NCBI GenBank assembly: GCA_011754535.1
Contig: JAAQVN010000001.1
Coordinates: forward strand, 4,402,001 to 4,466,000
DNA: 64,000 bases
Direction of reading: 5' to 3'
Source: Enterobacter asburiae
Lineage (GTDB): Bacteria > Pseudomonadota > Gammaproteobacteria > Enterobacterales > Enterobacteriaceae
Shown: in pieces, positions 1 through 9,174 of the stretch
How the letters are laid out: every line of letters begins with the position of its first letter
How positions within the stretch are numbered: the first letter of the stretch is position 1
The notes under the pieces: generated by a model
Databases searched by the model: none
Told to the model about the DNA's origin: nothing
What the model saw: only the letters and a program-made list of their open reading frames with translations
Program-made: the position numbers and the translations under genes

Positions 1-72
1 ATCAACCAACACACCGTCTTCTGTACGTACCTGATAGGCCAGGCTGACCACCAGGTCTTTTGCTACTTTCAT
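1..72 (-). CDS. slyD: SlyD peptidyl-prolyl isomerase, N-terminal fragment
   Basis: The first 24 codons of a gene that runs off the left edge. The translation begins MKVAKDLVVSLAYQ, the start of the FKBP-type prolyl isomerase and metallochaperone SlyD, a cytoplasmic folding helper that also supplies nickel to hydrogenase maturation. An AGGAG ribosome site precedes the ATG. The neighbour yheV follows on the same strand order as in E. coli (slyD next to yheV-kefB). Only the start of the FKBP domain is visible, so the catalytic region and the histidine-rich tail cannot be assessed. Confidence 0.9.
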   Translation of the reverse strand, partial: MKVAKDLVVSLAYQVRTEDGVLVD

Positions 73-166
73 GATATCTCCTGAGCGTGGGAAAATTGCT
101 GGCGCAGATTGTAGCGGAAATCTGCACCCGTGTACCCTTAAGCTTAAAAAAACTCAGAGCATATCG

Positions 167-367
167 CTAGTCTGGATGAAAAATGCCGATCATTTGCTCT
201 TCTTTGCGAACGTGATCGCGTGCTTCTTTGTCGGCCTCACGCATCTGGTGACCGCACTTAACACACTCAACAACATCAATATTATTTTCCCGCCACATCG
301 CCAGGGTATCTTGCGCCTGGCAGGATGGGCACTTTGCACCCGCGATAAAGCGTTTACGTACAGCCAT
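167..367 (-). CDS. yheV: YheV family small zinc-ribbon protein
   Basis: A 66-residue protein of unknown function, conserved next to kefB in enterobacteria. Two CxxC pairs, CPSC near residues 14-17 and CVKC near 35-38, suggest a single zinc ribbon; a charged helix (READKEARDHVRKEE) follows. The start at 367 (MAVRKRF) gives the family length; an in-frame ATG nine codons upstream would extend it but lacks family support. The gene lies 13 bp after kefB, so it is probably co-transcribed with kefGB. No function is known to me. Confidence 0.85.
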   Translation of the reverse strand: MAVRKRFIAGAKCPSCQAQDTLAMWRENNIDVVECVKCGHQMREADKEARDHVRKEEQMIGIFHPD

Positions 368-380
368 CTTTCGTTCCCCT

Positions 381-2186
381 TTATTCAAATTCATCCCAGC
401 CGTCGAGCTGGCGTCGTTCCTGCTGCATCTCTCTCTGGAAGATCTCCTCCAGCTCGCGACGCGCTTCCCGCACGCGTGAGATCTGCGCCGTATCGGTATG
501 TACCGGCATCAGCTCACGCAGCATTCTCATATCCAGCCGGCGGAAATGCATCTGGGCGCGCTGCGCCTGGTGAGGATGCATCCCCAGGGAAATTAACGCC
601 TTGCGCCCCAGTTCCAGCGCACTGGAGAACGTCTCGCGTGAGAAGTGTTTCACACCCGCCTGCAACAATTCGTGAGCTTCAACACGTCCCCGGGCACGCG
701 CCAGAATATGCAGATGCGGAAAGTGCTGCTGACACAGTTCCACCAGCTTCATCGTATCTTCCGGATCGTTGCAGGTGATGACGATAGACTCTGCGGCTTC
801 CGCCCCGGCCGAGCGCAGAAGCTCAAGTTGGGTCGCATCGCCGTAATAGACCTTATAGCCATATTTACGCATCAGGTTAACCGCGCTGATATCGCGCTCC
901 AGCACCGTAATACGCATTTTGTTCGCCATCAACAGGCGGCCAATCACCTGCCCGAAGCGGCCAAAGCCCACGACAATAACCTGCGGCTTATCGTCTTCCA
1001 CCCACGGCGCTTCATCTTCATCGTCTGCCGGATTCAGGCGCCGCGACAGGAGTTTATCCACCATCTTCATCAGCAGCGGCGTGGTCATCATCGACAGTGT
1101 CACCGTTACCAGCAGCAGCGCCATCTGGTCGTCTTTAAACAGCTTCTGTGAGGAGGCGGTAGAAAACAGCACGAACGCGAACTCGCCTCCCTGACTCAAC
1201 ACGCTGGCAAACTGCATGCGTTCTGAACTGCGCAGGCCGTAGATACGCGCCATGACGTACAGTACCAGCGTCTTCACCGCCACCAGAATGGCGACGCTAA
1301 CAATGACCCACAACAGATGGGTATAGAGCACGCCAAGATTGAGCGCCATTCCCACAGAAATAAAGAACAGGCCTAACAGCAGTCCTTTAAAGGGATCGAT
1401 GGCAATTTCCAGTTCGTGACGATATTCGCTCTCCGCAAGCAGCACCCCGGCGATAAAGGTACCCAGCGCCATCGACAGCCCCAGCGCGTCCATAAACAGC
1501 GCCGAGCCGAGCACCAGCAGCAGCGTCGCCGCGGTAAATACCTCGCGCACGCCCGAGGCAGCAATAAAGCGGAACACCGGACGTAACAGGAAACGTCCGC
1601 CAATCAGCATGCCCGCGAAGGCCAGCACCTTCATGGAAATTTTTGCCCAGTCGAAGTGATCGTCACCCGAGCCCGCCAGCAGCGGCACCAGCGCCAGCGC
1701 CGGGATCACCGCTAAATCCTGAAACAGCAGGACCGAAAAGCCCAGCTGTCCGGCTTCATTGCGGTTCATTCCCTTGTCGCGCATCAGCTGCAGCGCCATC
1801 GCCGTCGACGACATGGCAAGGCCTATCCCGCCGATGACCGCCGCCTGCCAGGAAAAATGGGTCAACATGAGCAAGCCAGCCAGAATCGCGGCGCTGAAAA
1901 GCACCTGCGCGGCGCCCACGCCAAAGATAGAGCGTCGAAGCTGCCACAGCTTCGAGGGGTTCAGTTCGAGGCCGATGATGAACATCAGGAACACCACGCC
2001 GAGCTCCGAGAAATGGAGTATTTCATCCACGTCGCTGATGAAACCCAGCCCCCAGGGGCCAATGGCGATCCCCGCGAGCAAATACCCCAGCACCGCCCCG
2101 ATGCCGATACGAGCGGCAAGCGGCACCGCGACAACGGCCGCAAATAAAAACAGCACCCCGGCGAGGAGCAAATTCGATCCTTCCAT
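381..2186 (-). CDS. kefB: Glutathione-regulated potassium-efflux system protein KefB
   Basis: A 601-residue inner-membrane K+/H+ antiporter gated by glutathione adducts, protecting cells from electrophiles by acidifying the cytoplasm. The N-terminal two thirds are a chain of hydrophobic segments of the CPA2 type, with the family motif [15 protein letters not shown] cytoplasmic RCK/TrkA-N domain with the nucleotide-binding [10 protein letters not shown] motif begins near residue 405. The start at 2186 ([10 protein letters not shown]) overlaps the kefG stop by one base (TAATG), indicating translational coupling; the longer ORF start 43 codons upstream is rejected for this reason. Length equals the E. 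coli protein. Confidence 0.95.
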   Translation of the reverse strand: MEGSNLLLAGVLFLFAAVVAVPLAARIGIGAVLGYLLAGIAIGPWGLGFISDVDEILHFSELGVVFLMFIIGLELNPSKLWQLRRSIFGVGAAQVLFSAAILAGLLMLTHFSWQAAVIGGIGLAMSSTAMALQLMRDKGMNRNEAGQLGFSVLLFQDLAVIPALALVPLLAGSGDDHFDWAKISMKVLAFAGMLIGGRFLLRPVFRFIAASGVREVFTAATLLLVLGSALFMDALGLSMALGTFIAGVLLAESEYRHELEIAIDPFKGLLLGLFFISVGMALNLGVLYTHLLWVIVSVAILVAVKTLVLYVMARIYGLRSSERMQFASVLSQGGEFAFVLFSTASSQKLFKDDQMALLLVTVTLSMMTTPLLMKMVDKLLSRRLNPADDEDEAPWVEDDKPQVIVVGFGRFGQVIGRLLMANKMRITVLERDISAVNLMRKYGYKVYYGDATQLELLRSAGAEAAESIVITCNDPEDTMKLVELCQQHFPHLHILARARGRVEAHELLQAGVKHFSRETFSSALELGRKALISLGMHPHQAQRAQMHFRRLDMRMLRELMPVHTDTAQISRVREARRELEEIFQREMQQERRQLDGWDEFE

Positions 2187-2740
2187 TAACGACCTCCTGC
2201 CGGAATCGGTGATGCCAGCCATTCGCCGTAGGCTCTGGCGTGGCTTGCCAGTTCTTTCGGATCCTGACGCCGTGCCCAGTAGACAATAATCGGACTCATC
2301 CAGTGCATGCGGCACATGGCCGCAGTCAGCTCGAAAGGCCGCAGGATATCGCTCATCGGATAGCGGTTCAGCCCGTCGTGACGGTAAGCGCTTTCGGGTT
2401 CACCGGTGGTGATCACACTGCGCCAGTACTTTCCCGCCAGTTGGTTGCCCCCCACCCCGCTGGAGAAACCCCGGCTCAGCACGCGGTCCAGCCACTCTTT
2501 CAGCAGCGCCGGGCAGCTATAGGTATAAAGCGGATGCTGGAACACGATCACGTCATGCTGACGCAGCAGTTCCTGCTCGTAAGGAATATCAATAAAGAAA
2601 TCAGGATAGTGCGCGTAGAGATCGTGCACCGTTACGTTACTGAGCTGTGTGGCCGGCTTAAGCAGCACCCGGTTTGCCACCGAGTCCTGAGATTCCGGAT
2701 GGGCATACAGCAGCAGCACTTTTGCTGTCTGAGACATCAT
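2186..2740 (-). CDS. kefG: KefG ancillary oxidoreductase for KefB
   Basis: A 184-residue flavodoxin-fold protein of the NQO1/KefF family that binds KefB and is needed for its full activity. Recognisable stretches are the N-terminal [12 protein letters not shown] and the central [17 protein letters not shown]. It is the first gene of the kefG-kefB-yheV unit and its stop overlaps the kefB start. The 135 bp upstream separates it from the divergent yheS and must hold both promoters. Product length and sequence match the enterobacterial protein throughout. Confidence 0.95.
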   Translation of the reverse strand: MMSQTAKVLLLYAHPESQDSVANRVLLKPATQLSNVTVHDLYAHYPDFFIDIPYEQELLRQHDVIVFQHPLYTYSCPALLKEWLDRVLSRGFSSGVGGNQLAGKYWRSVITTGEPESAYRHDGLNRYPMSDILRPFELTAAMCRMHWMSPIIVYWARRQDPKELASHARAYGEWLASPIPAGGR

Positions 2741-2875
2741 TCCCCTCCCGGTCTTGTTTCTGTTTTTGTGTATCGTCGTTGTTTTGGGCTACCATGGCGG
2801 CCCGGTGCGGAAAACGGCCCACACCTTACATTATCATAATGACAAATTAACATAGTCGGAACATACGGCGCTTCT

Positions 2876-4780
2876 ATGATTGTTTTCTCCTCGTTACAAA
2901 TTCGTCGCGGCGTGCGCGTCCTGCTGGATAACGCCACTGCTACCATCAACCCGGGCCAGAAAGTGGGTCTGGTCGGCAAAAACGGCTGCGGTAAATCCAC
3001 CCTGCTGGCGCTGCTGAAAAACGAGATTAGCGCAGATGGCGGAAGCTTTACTTATCCGGGAAACTGGCAGCTCGCCTGGGTGAACCAGGAGACGCCCGCC
3101 CTGAGCGAACCGGCGCTCGACTATGTTATCGACGGCGACCGTGAATACCGTAAGCTCGAAGCGGAACTCAACGCCGCGAACGAGCGCAACGACGGTCACG
3201 CCATCGCTACCGTTCACGGCAAGCTGGACGCCATTGACGCATGGACAATTCGCTCCCGCGCCTCCAGCCTGCTGCACGGACTGGGCTTCAGCAACGAACA
3301 GCTTGAACGTCCGGTCAGCGATTTCTCCGGCGGCTGGCGCATGCGCCTCAACCTGGCGCAGGCGCTGATCTGCCGCTCTGACCTGCTGCTGCTCGATGAA
3401 CCCACTAACCACCTCGATCTCGATGCGGTTATTTGGCTGGAGAAGTGGCTCAAGAGCTATCAGGGCACTCTGATTCTCATCTCCCATGACCGCGACTTCC
3501 TTGACCCGGTGGTGGATAAAATCATTCATATCGAACAGCAAACGATGTTCGAGTACACCGGCAACTACAGCTCCTTTGAGCGCCAGCGCGCGACGCGCCT
3601 TGCCCAGCAGCAGTCAATGTATGAAAGCCAGCAGCAGCGCGTGGCGCATCTGCAGAGCTTTGTGGATCGCTTCAAGGCCAAAGCCTCAAAAGCCAAGCAG
3701 GCCCAGAGCCGCATCAAGATGCTGGAACGCATGGAAATGATTGCCCCGGCACACGTGGATAACCCGTTCCACTTCAGCTTCCGCGCGCCGGAAAGCCTGC
3801 CTAATCCGCTGCTGAAGATGGAAAAGGTCAGCGCGGGCTATGGGGAGCGCACCATCCTCGACTCCATCAAGCTCAACCTGGTGCCGGGTTCGCGCATTGG
3901 CCTGCTGGGGCGTAATGGCGCAGGTAAATCAACGCTCATCAAACTGCTGGCCGGCGAGCTTAACCCGGTCAGCGGTGAAATCGGGCTGGCGAAGGGCATC
4001 AAGCTGGGCTACTTCGCCCAGCATCAGCTGGAATTTTTACGCGCGGATGAATCCCCGATTCAGCACCTCGCGCGTCTGGCGCCGCAGGAGATGGAGCAGA
4101 AGCTGCGCGATTACCTCGGCGGCTTCGGTTTCCAGGGCGATAAGGTGACCGAAAACACCGAGCGTTTCTCCGGCGGCGAAAAAGCCCGTCTGGTGCTGGC
4201 GCTGATCGTCTGGCAGCGGCCCAACCTGCTGCTGCTCGATGAACCGACCAACCACCTGGATCTCGACATGCGCCAGGCCCTGACCGAAGCGCTGATCGAG
4301 TTCGAAGGCGCGCTGGTTGTGGTTTCGCACGACCGTCACCTGATCCGCTCCACCACGGACGATCTTTATCTGGTACACGGCGGCAAAGTCGAACCGTTCG
4401 ACGGCGATCTGGAAGACTACCAGCAGTGGCTGACGGACGTGCAGAAGCAGGAAAACCAGCCGGAAGAGTCAGCCAAAGACAACGCCAACAGCGCGCAGTC
4501 GCGTAAAGACCAAAAGCGCCGCGAAGCGGAGCTGCGCACCCAGACCCAGCCGCTGCGTAAAGAGATTGCCCGTCTCGAAAAAGAGATGGAAAAGCTCAAC
4601 GCCACGCTTGCCACCGTTGAAGAGAAGCTCGGCGACAGCGGTCTGTATGACCAGAGCCGAAAAGCTGAACTGACGGACTGCCTGCAAACGCAGGCGAAGA
4701 CTAAATCGAGCCTCGAAGCGTGCGAGATGGCGTGGCTGGACGCGCAGGAACAGCTGGAAGCGATGCTGCAGGCAGATTAA
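2876..4780 (+). CDS. yheS: ABC-F type ATPase YheS
   Basis: A 634-residue cytoplasmic ABC-F protein with two ATPase cassettes and no membrane segment; members of this class act on ribosomes. Cassette one has Walker A GLVGKNGCGKST at residues 31-42, an FSGGWRMR signature near 150 and LLLLDEPTNHLDL. Cassette two has GLLGRNGAGKST near 342 and a second FSGG and DEPTNHLDLD. The charged C-terminal 100 residues look like the coiled coil usual for the family. In E. coli the next gene is yheT; here mdcR follows after 15 bp and yheT is 8 kb away. Confidence 0.93.
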   Translation: MIVFSSLQIRRGVRVLLDNATATINPGQKVGLVGKNGCGKSTLLALLKNEISADGGSFTYPGNWQLAWVNQETPALSEPALDYVIDGDREYRKLEAELNAANERNDGHAIATVHGKLDAIDAWTIRSRASSLLHGLGFSNEQLERPVSDFSGGWRMRLNLAQALICRSDLLLLDEPTNHLDLDAVIWLEKWLKSYQGTLILISHDRDFLDPVVDKIIHIEQQTMFEYTGNYSSFERQRATRLAQQQSMYESQQQRVAHLQSFVDRFKAKASKAKQAQSRIKMLERMEMIAPAHVDNPFHFSFRAPESLPNPLLKMEKVSAGYGERTILDSIKLNLVPGSRIGLLGRNGAGKSTLIKLLAGELNPVSGEIGLAKGIKLGYFAQHQLEFLRADESPIQHLARLAPQEMEQKLRDYLGGFGFQGDKVTENTERFSGGEKARLVLALIVWQRPNLLLLDEPTNHLDLDMRQALTEALIEFEGALVVVSHDRHLIRSTTDDLYLVHGGKVEPFDGDLEDYQQWLTDVQKQENQPEESAKDNANSAQSRKDQKRREAELRTQTQPLRKEIARLEKEMEKLNATLATVEEKLGDSGLYDQSRKAELTDCLQTQAKTKSSLEACEMAWLDAQEQLEAMLQAD

Positions 4781-4795
4781 ACCATCGGGAGGGTT

Positions 4796-5728
4796 ATGCG
4801 TTTCGATACCACGTGCGACATTACATTCCGTAAGCTCAGCATCTTCATGACCTTCATGGAGAAGGGGAACATCGCGCGGACCGCCGAAACGCTGGGCCTG
4901 AGCGGCGTCAGCGTACACCGCGCGCTGCACACCCTGGAAGAGAACGTGCGCTGCCCCCTCTTTACCCATAAGGGGCGTAACCTGATTGCACTCCCCTCCG
5001 CCTGGACGCTGCTGGAGTATTGTCAGGAGGTGATGCAGGTGATGGAGCGCGGGCTGGAAGAGTCCCGCAAAATTGCCGGTGTTGGTCAGGGGCGGCTGCG
5101 CGTGGGCACGCTCTACTCGCTGACGCTGGAAACCGTGCCGCGTCTTATTATGGGTATGAAGCTGCGCCGTCCCGATCTCGAAATGGATCTGACGATGGGC
5201 TCCAACGACACCCTGCTACACATGCTGGACGAAGGCTCGCTGGACGCGATTCTTATCTCCATTTCCGAAAGCGACATCGACCGTAACAGCCTCGAAGTGC
5301 TGCCGCTATTCCATGACGACATCTTCCTTGCTGCACCGGCTTCCGCCACGCTGAATACCCGCGGCCCCGCGGATCTGCGTGATTACAAAGACCAGAAATT
5401 TGTCGCTCTTGCAGAAGGGTTCGCCACGTATGCAGGGTTTCAGGAAGCGTTTCATATCGCCGGGTTCGAACCGGAGATTGTTACCCGGGTGAATGACATT
5501 TTCTCGATGCTGAGCCTGGTGCAGGCTGGCGTTGGTTTTACGCTGATGCCGGGCAGGATGAAGAAGGTGTACGAGAATTCCGTGCAACTCCTCAAGCTGG
5601 CGGAGCCGTACCAGATGCAGCAGCTGATCGCGATTGTCTTTGCCCGCAACCGTGAGCATGATCCGAGCCTGCGGGCATTGGCCGCCGAGGGGCGGATGTA
5701 TGCGCGCAGCTTGCAGGAAAGTGTCTGA
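4796..5728 (+). CDS. mdcR: LysR-family regulator MdcR of malonate decarboxylase
   Basis: A 310-residue LysR-type transcription factor: winged helix-turn-helix in roughly the first 70 residues (TFMEKGNIARTAETLGLSGVSVHRALHTLEE) followed by a substrate-binding domain. A strong GGGAGGG ribosome site precedes the ATG. The assignment to MdcR rests on its position next to the convergent mdc operon as much as on sequence. Only 15 bp separate it from yheS, leaving little room for its own promoter, so it may depend on yheS transcription or a promoter inside yheS. The expected target is the mdcA promoter region at the other end of the cluster. Confidence 0.8.
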   Translation: MRFDTTCDITFRKLSIFMTFMEKGNIARTAETLGLSGVSVHRALHTLEENVRCPLFTHKGRNLIALPSAWTLLEYCQEVMQVMERGLEESRKIAGVGQGRLRVGTLYSLTLETVPRLIMGMKLRRPDLEMDLTMGSNDTLLHMLDEGSLDAILISISESDIDRNSLEVLPLFHDDIFLAAPASATLNTRGPADLRDYKDQKFVALAEGFATYAGFQEAFHIAGFEPEIVTRVNDIFSMLSLVQAGVGFTLMPGRMKKVYENSVQLLKLAEPYQMQQLIAIVFARNREHDPSLRALAAEGRMYARSLQESV

Positions 5729-5734
5729 TATATT

Positions 5735-5762
5735 GCCCGGTGGCGGCTGCGCCTTACCGGGC
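5735..5762. repeat. REP-type palindrome between mdcR and mdcH
   Basis: GCCCGGTGGC and GCCTTACCGGGC form the arms of an imperfect hairpin of the repetitive extragenic palindrome type. It lies between the convergent ends of mdcR and mdcH, where it could limit readthrough and protect mRNA 3' ends. Confidence 0.75.
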
Positions 5763-5769
5763 TAAAAAC

Positions 5770-6666
5770 TCACGCACGAAGTCGCTTCGCCAGATGCACC
5801 GCCACGTCCACCCCGCTGCGCTCCAGCGAAATGGTCTCTCCTTCCCACGCAGCCTGCCGCGTCAGGCAGGTCAGTACGCCGCCGGGCGGCATTTCAATCG
5901 CCAGTCGGGCTTCACGTTCGTTAGCGGAAATCACCGCCTCCTGCCAGCGCACGGTTCGCGCCATGTTCATCGCCAGATCGTCAGCGATTTTTTCCGGCTG
6001 CCAGAGCACGCGGCCGGTACTGCCGCTCAGGTAGGCGCAGCGTGGACGAGCCAGCGTGACGGACTCAAACGCCGCCGCCAGCTTTTGTGCCGGTTCCGAC
6101 AGCAGTTCACAGTGGGACGGCACGCTTACCGCCAGCCGTCTGGCCTTACTCGCCCCTTTTGCCAGCGCGCGTGCCGCCACCTGCGCCATCCCGTCATCGC
6201 TTCCGGCGATCACGATCTGCGTTTCAGCGTTCAGGTTGGCAATGTAGGTTCCGGTGCCTTCAATCAGCGTTTCCACCTGCGGCAGGGTTAAGCCCATGAT
6301 TGCCGTCAGGCCGTAGCCGTGCGGGTAAGCCTGCTCCATCAGATCACCGCGCAGCGCCACCAGCTTCAGCGCGTCCGAAAAGTCCAGCGCGCCTGCGATA
6401 ACCGCCGCCGGATAAGCGCCGATGGACAGCCCGCTGACGATATCCGGCGTCACGCCACGGCGCTCCAGCTCGCGCCCCCAGGCCACACCGGCAATCAGCA
6501 GCGAAAGCTGAACCGCGCGGGTATGGGTTAACGCGTCTGCGCCGTCCAGCGTATCCACTTCGGCGCCAAGCATCTCTCGCGCCTGTTCCAGCTCCGCTCC
6601 CGGCAGTTTTTGCAGCATCCCTTCATGCTGCGTGCCCTGTCCCGGAAAGGTAAACAATATTTTCAT
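5770..6666 (-). CDS. mdcH: Malonyl CoA-ACP transacylase subunit MdcH
   Basis: A 298-residue acyltransferase that charges the malonate decarboxylase acyl carrier protein during enzyme activation. The FabD-like fold is shown by FPGQGTQ at residues 7-13, the nucleophile loop GLSIGAYPAA with Ser81, and SVPSHCELL with His185. The start at 6666 shares its A with the mdcG stop codon (TGATG), so translation is coupled; an in-frame ATG 54 codons upstream lies inside mdcG and is not used here. It is the last gene of mdcABCDEFGH and is followed by a REP hairpin. Confidence 0.92.
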   Translation of the reverse strand: MKILFTFPGQGTQHEGMLQKLPGAELEQAREMLGAEVDTLDGADALTHTRAVQLSLLIAGVAWGRELERRGVTPDIVSGLSIGAYPAAVIAGALDFSDALKLVALRGDLMEQAYPHGYGLTAIMGLTLPQVETLIEGTGTYIANLNAETQIVIAGSDDGMAQVAARALAKGASKARRLAVSVPSHCELLSEPAQKLAAAFESVTLARPRCAYLSGSTGRVLWQPEKIADDLAMNMARTVRWQEAVISANEREARLAIEMPPGGVLTCLTRQAAWEGETISLERSGVDVAVHLAKRLRA

Positions 6667-7283
6667 CACTCCTCCCTGCGCCACGGATCCGCCACCAGGC
6701 GCGGTCCGCGGCGAGTTTTCAGCAGCGTTTTTCCGTCGCGCAACCACTCCGCCAGCGCGAAGCCTCCTTCGGGCGTATCGACCTGCGTATCCGCCCGGCA
6801 CAATGCACGGCTCAGCTGCGACTGCCATGCGGTAAAAGCATCAGGGGAAATCGGCTGCGGCGCGCGGATCAGCAGATCAAGATCGCTGTCGGCATGTATA
6901 ACCGGAATGCCGGTCGCCAGCGCGTAGCCGGTGCTGCCGGTAATACCCCACGTCCACGGCCATGCCTGCTGAGCAAGCTGCAGCGCCACCTGAACCGGCT
7001 GCTGGGTGACAAACGGCGAACGCAGCAGATCGGCGGTGGCGCACAGATCTTCAGGCGATATCACGCGCAGCACGTTTTCCGGCTTCACCCATCCGGCCGC
7101 ACGCTGGTCGCGACGCAGACCGCGCACGCCAACGGGAATGCGGCCTTCACTATCAACATCACGCCGCACCACTACCGGCAGGCCAGTATGCCAGGCCGCC
7201 TCCACCCAGGATTCGGTGATGCCTTCCAGCGCGTCGCGCGCGGTAAGCCAGATGAGGTCGTGCGGGCGTAATGTTGTGGTCAT
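6666..7283 (-). CDS. mdcG: Phosphoribosyl-dephospho-CoA transferase MdcG (holo-ACP synthase)
   Basis: A 205-residue nucleotidyltransferase that attaches the 2'-(5''-phosphoribosyl)-3'-dephospho-CoA prosthetic group to MdcC. The motif ADSDLDLL gives Asp134 and Asp136, the metal-binding pair expected of the family, preceded by GSTGYALATG near 116-125. The start at 7283 (MTTTLRPHDL) lies two bases after the mdcF stop and has an AGGA ribosome site. Its product acts on the cofactor made by MdcB. Confidence 0.92.
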   Translation of the reverse strand: MTTTLRPHDLIWLTARDALEGITESWVEAAWHTGLPVVVRRDVDSEGRIPVGVRGLRRDQRAAGWVKPENVLRVISPEDLCATADLLRSPFVTQQPVQVALQLAQQAWPWTWGITGSTGYALATGIPVIHADSDLDLLIRAPQPISPDAFTAWQSQLSRALCRADTQVDTPEGGFALAEWLRDGKTLLKTRRGPRLVADPWRREE

Positions 7284-7285
7284 GA

Positions 7286-8245
7286 TTACATTCCTGAAGT
7301 CAGCGAGATAAACAGCGGCAGCGACAGGATACACAGTACAGAGCTTAACAGCAGCACGGCCTCAGCATCCGGCGACTGCACGCCAAAGCGGTTACCGAAC
7401 ACTACGCCGAAGAAGCCCGCGGAGAGCGCAATCATCAGGATAGCGGTGATCGCCACGGAGCCGTGCAGACCGAAGATAAGCACAATACCCCAGGCAATCG
7501 CTGGCTGAATCAGCAGCTTGGCGATGGTGGAGGTTATCACCATGGTGTTGATCTGCAGCTTGCGGGCAGAAAGGATCACCCCGGTCAGGAACAGCGCGGC
7601 AGCGGTGGCGGACAGCCCCAGCGGTTTAATCGCCGCAAGCACCAGTTCCGGCATTTTGATGCCGATGGCGGAGAGAATTACACCCAGCAGCGGGCCCATC
7701 ACAATCGGTTTCTTAATAGAGCGCCACATCAGTACCGGCAGCATGGAGAGCGTTGAGCCGGAATTATTCCCCTCGGCGCGCGCTTTCTCACGCTCCAGGA
7801 TCAGCAGGCAGAACGGGGTCATCAGCACTGAGCCGCAGGCAATAGAGACCGCGACGGACAGAGACGTAGAAGATCCTTCACCCAGCACGCTGCCCAGAAT
7901 CGGCAGACCAAGCGCTGCGTAGTTCGGTAAGGCTACCGTCAGGGTCAGCACGGCTGCGTCCTGCGGGGATTTCTTAAAGACGTTGGTAGCGAGGAAGTAG
8001 ATGGCCGCATAGGTAATCCACATCGCCAGGGTGAGCACCAGGATCAGCGGCGACTGTGCCACGATGCCGGTCCACGGGGTTTGCACGGTGGCGCTGAATA
8101 GCGCGGCAGGCAGTGCAAAATCCATCACGAAGATATTCAGCAGGGAAACATTTTTGTTATCGACCATCTTTGCCTTACCGGCCCAGAATCCCAGCAGCAT
8201 GATGACGAAAATCGGTGCAAGAGCATGAACAATTACGTAAGTCAT
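7286..8245 (-). CDS. mdcF: Malonate transporter MdcF (auxin efflux carrier family)
   Basis: A 319-residue inner-membrane permease with about ten hydrophobic segments and no signal peptide, of the AEC (auxin efflux carrier) family. Its place inside the mdc operon points to malonate uptake; the family alone would not give a substrate. It starts after a 125 bp gap that carries a GC-rich hairpin, the only sizeable gap within the operon, so expression of mdcFGH may differ from mdcA-E. The AGGTGAT ribosome site supports the start. Confidence 0.88.
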   Translation of the reverse strand: MTYVIVHALAPIFVIMLLGFWAGKAKMVDNKNVSLLNIFVMDFALPAALFSATVQTPWTGIVAQSPLILVLTLAMWITYAAIYFLATNVFKKSPQDAAVLTLTVALPNYAALGLPILGSVLGEGSSTSLSVAVSIACGSVLMTPFCLLILEREKARAEGNNSGSTLSMLPVLMWRSIKKPIVMGPLLGVILSAIGIKMPELVLAAIKPLGLSATAAALFLTGVILSARKLQINTMVITSTIAKLLIQPAIAWGIVLIFGLHGSVAITAILMIALSAGFFGVVFGNRFGVQSPDAEAVLLLSSVLCILSLPLFISLTSGM

Positions 8246-8316
8246 AAATCACCTGTAGTAAAAAAGTTTAAGCACTGGCGCGATGTTTATTATTTTCAGG
8301 ATGCAGGCTCCCACGC

Positions 8317-8335
8317 GGGCGCAGCGTGTGCGCCC
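8317..8335. other. GC-rich hairpin between mdcE and mdcF
   Basis: GGGCGCA and TGCGCCC form a perfect 7 bp stem with a 5 nt loop in the 125 bp gap inside the mdc operon. There is no T tract after it on the minus strand, so it is more likely an mRNA-stability or processing element or a partial attenuator than a full intrinsic terminator. Confidence 0.55.
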
Positions 8336-8370
8336 ACGGAGTTTGCATCTCTGGCAGGTCTTATTTTTAC

Positions 8371-9174
8371 TTACCAGCTGGCTCGCATACGTTCGCGTAC
8401 GAGCGCCGAGCTGCGGCGGTTGTCAGCCCCCAGACGATTTTTCAGCGTCGCGTCCTGACGAGCATCGCTGATGGCCTGTTGCAGGGTGGATTTCACCTGA
8501 GCAAGATCGTTATCGGACGGGGCATCCGGGTTGCTGATGTCCAGCAGGCTGGAGAGCAGCCCCAGCGTCGCGTAGTTGCTGATGTCGTAGGCCATTGGCG
8601 GAATGGTCGCCGCCAGTTTTTCCAGCGCCTCGACGGTACGCAGGGTGATACGCGCCGCAGACTCTTTGCCCATCGCGTGGATCAGCACGCCCTTGTCGTT
8701 GAAGGCGATCAGACGGTTGGCCTGGTAGCCGTGAGCCAGGAACGCGCCGGACATCGCCTTGCCGACGATCAGGCCAATCACCGGGTGACCAGCCAGGCGC
8801 GCGTTAGCATACGCAGCAGCGGCTCCCGCCAGCGCCTGATGAATACCAAACGCCTCTTCGCGACGGCCATAGGCCTGGCTTGGGACGTCAATCACCGCCA
8901 CTATCGGGCGCTTCACGGCCTTATCGGCATCCGCCGCGACGGTTTCGCTGACCACTTTTGCCAGCGTCCAGCCTTCCAGCAGACCCACTTCGCCTTTCGC
9001 CGCCCGCGGGAAGTGGTTGTTGGCATCCGGCACCACGGCCACAAAGCGCACCGCCTCACCGTTCAGCTCGCCGTCTGCCGCCTGTACGGACGGGCAGAGC
9101 CCTTCGATACGTTTGGCGTTCGGGGCGAGGGTTTCCAGCCAGAGCTCGCCACGGCTTTTTGAATTACTCATCAT
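8371..9174 (-). CDS. mdcE: Malonate decarboxylase gamma subunit MdcE
   Basis: A 267-residue subunit that with MdcD forms the decarboxylase part of the biotin-independent enzyme, converting malonyl-S-ACP to acetyl-S-ACP and CO2. The sequence carries a crotonase-like carboxyltransferase core, with GLIVGKAMSGAFLAHGYQANRLIA split across the middle of the protein. The start region has two ATGs in tandem and overlaps the mdcD stop by four bases. There is no biotin-carrier gene in the cluster, consistent with the soluble, biotin-free type of enzyme. Confidence 0.92.
   Translation of the reverse strand: MMSNSKSRGELWLETLAPNAKRIEGLCPSVQAADGELNGEAVRFVAVVPDANNHFPRAAKGEVGLLEGWTLAKVVSETVAADADKAVKRPIVAVIDVPSQAYGRREEAFGIHQALAGAAAAYANARLAGHPVIGLIVGKAMSGAFLAHGYQANRLIAFNDKGVLIHAMGKESAARITLRTVEALEKLAATIPPMAYDISNYATLGLLSSLLDISNPDAPSDNDLAQVKSTLQQAISDARQDATLKNRLGADNRRSSALVRERMRASW

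Noticed and set aside
71..778. A 235-codon plus-strand ORF over yheV and kefB
   Set aside because: Shadow of two identified minus-strand genes.
8326..9162. A 278-codon plus-strand open frame across mdcE
   Set aside because: Shadow of mdcE; no ribosome site and no recognisable protein.
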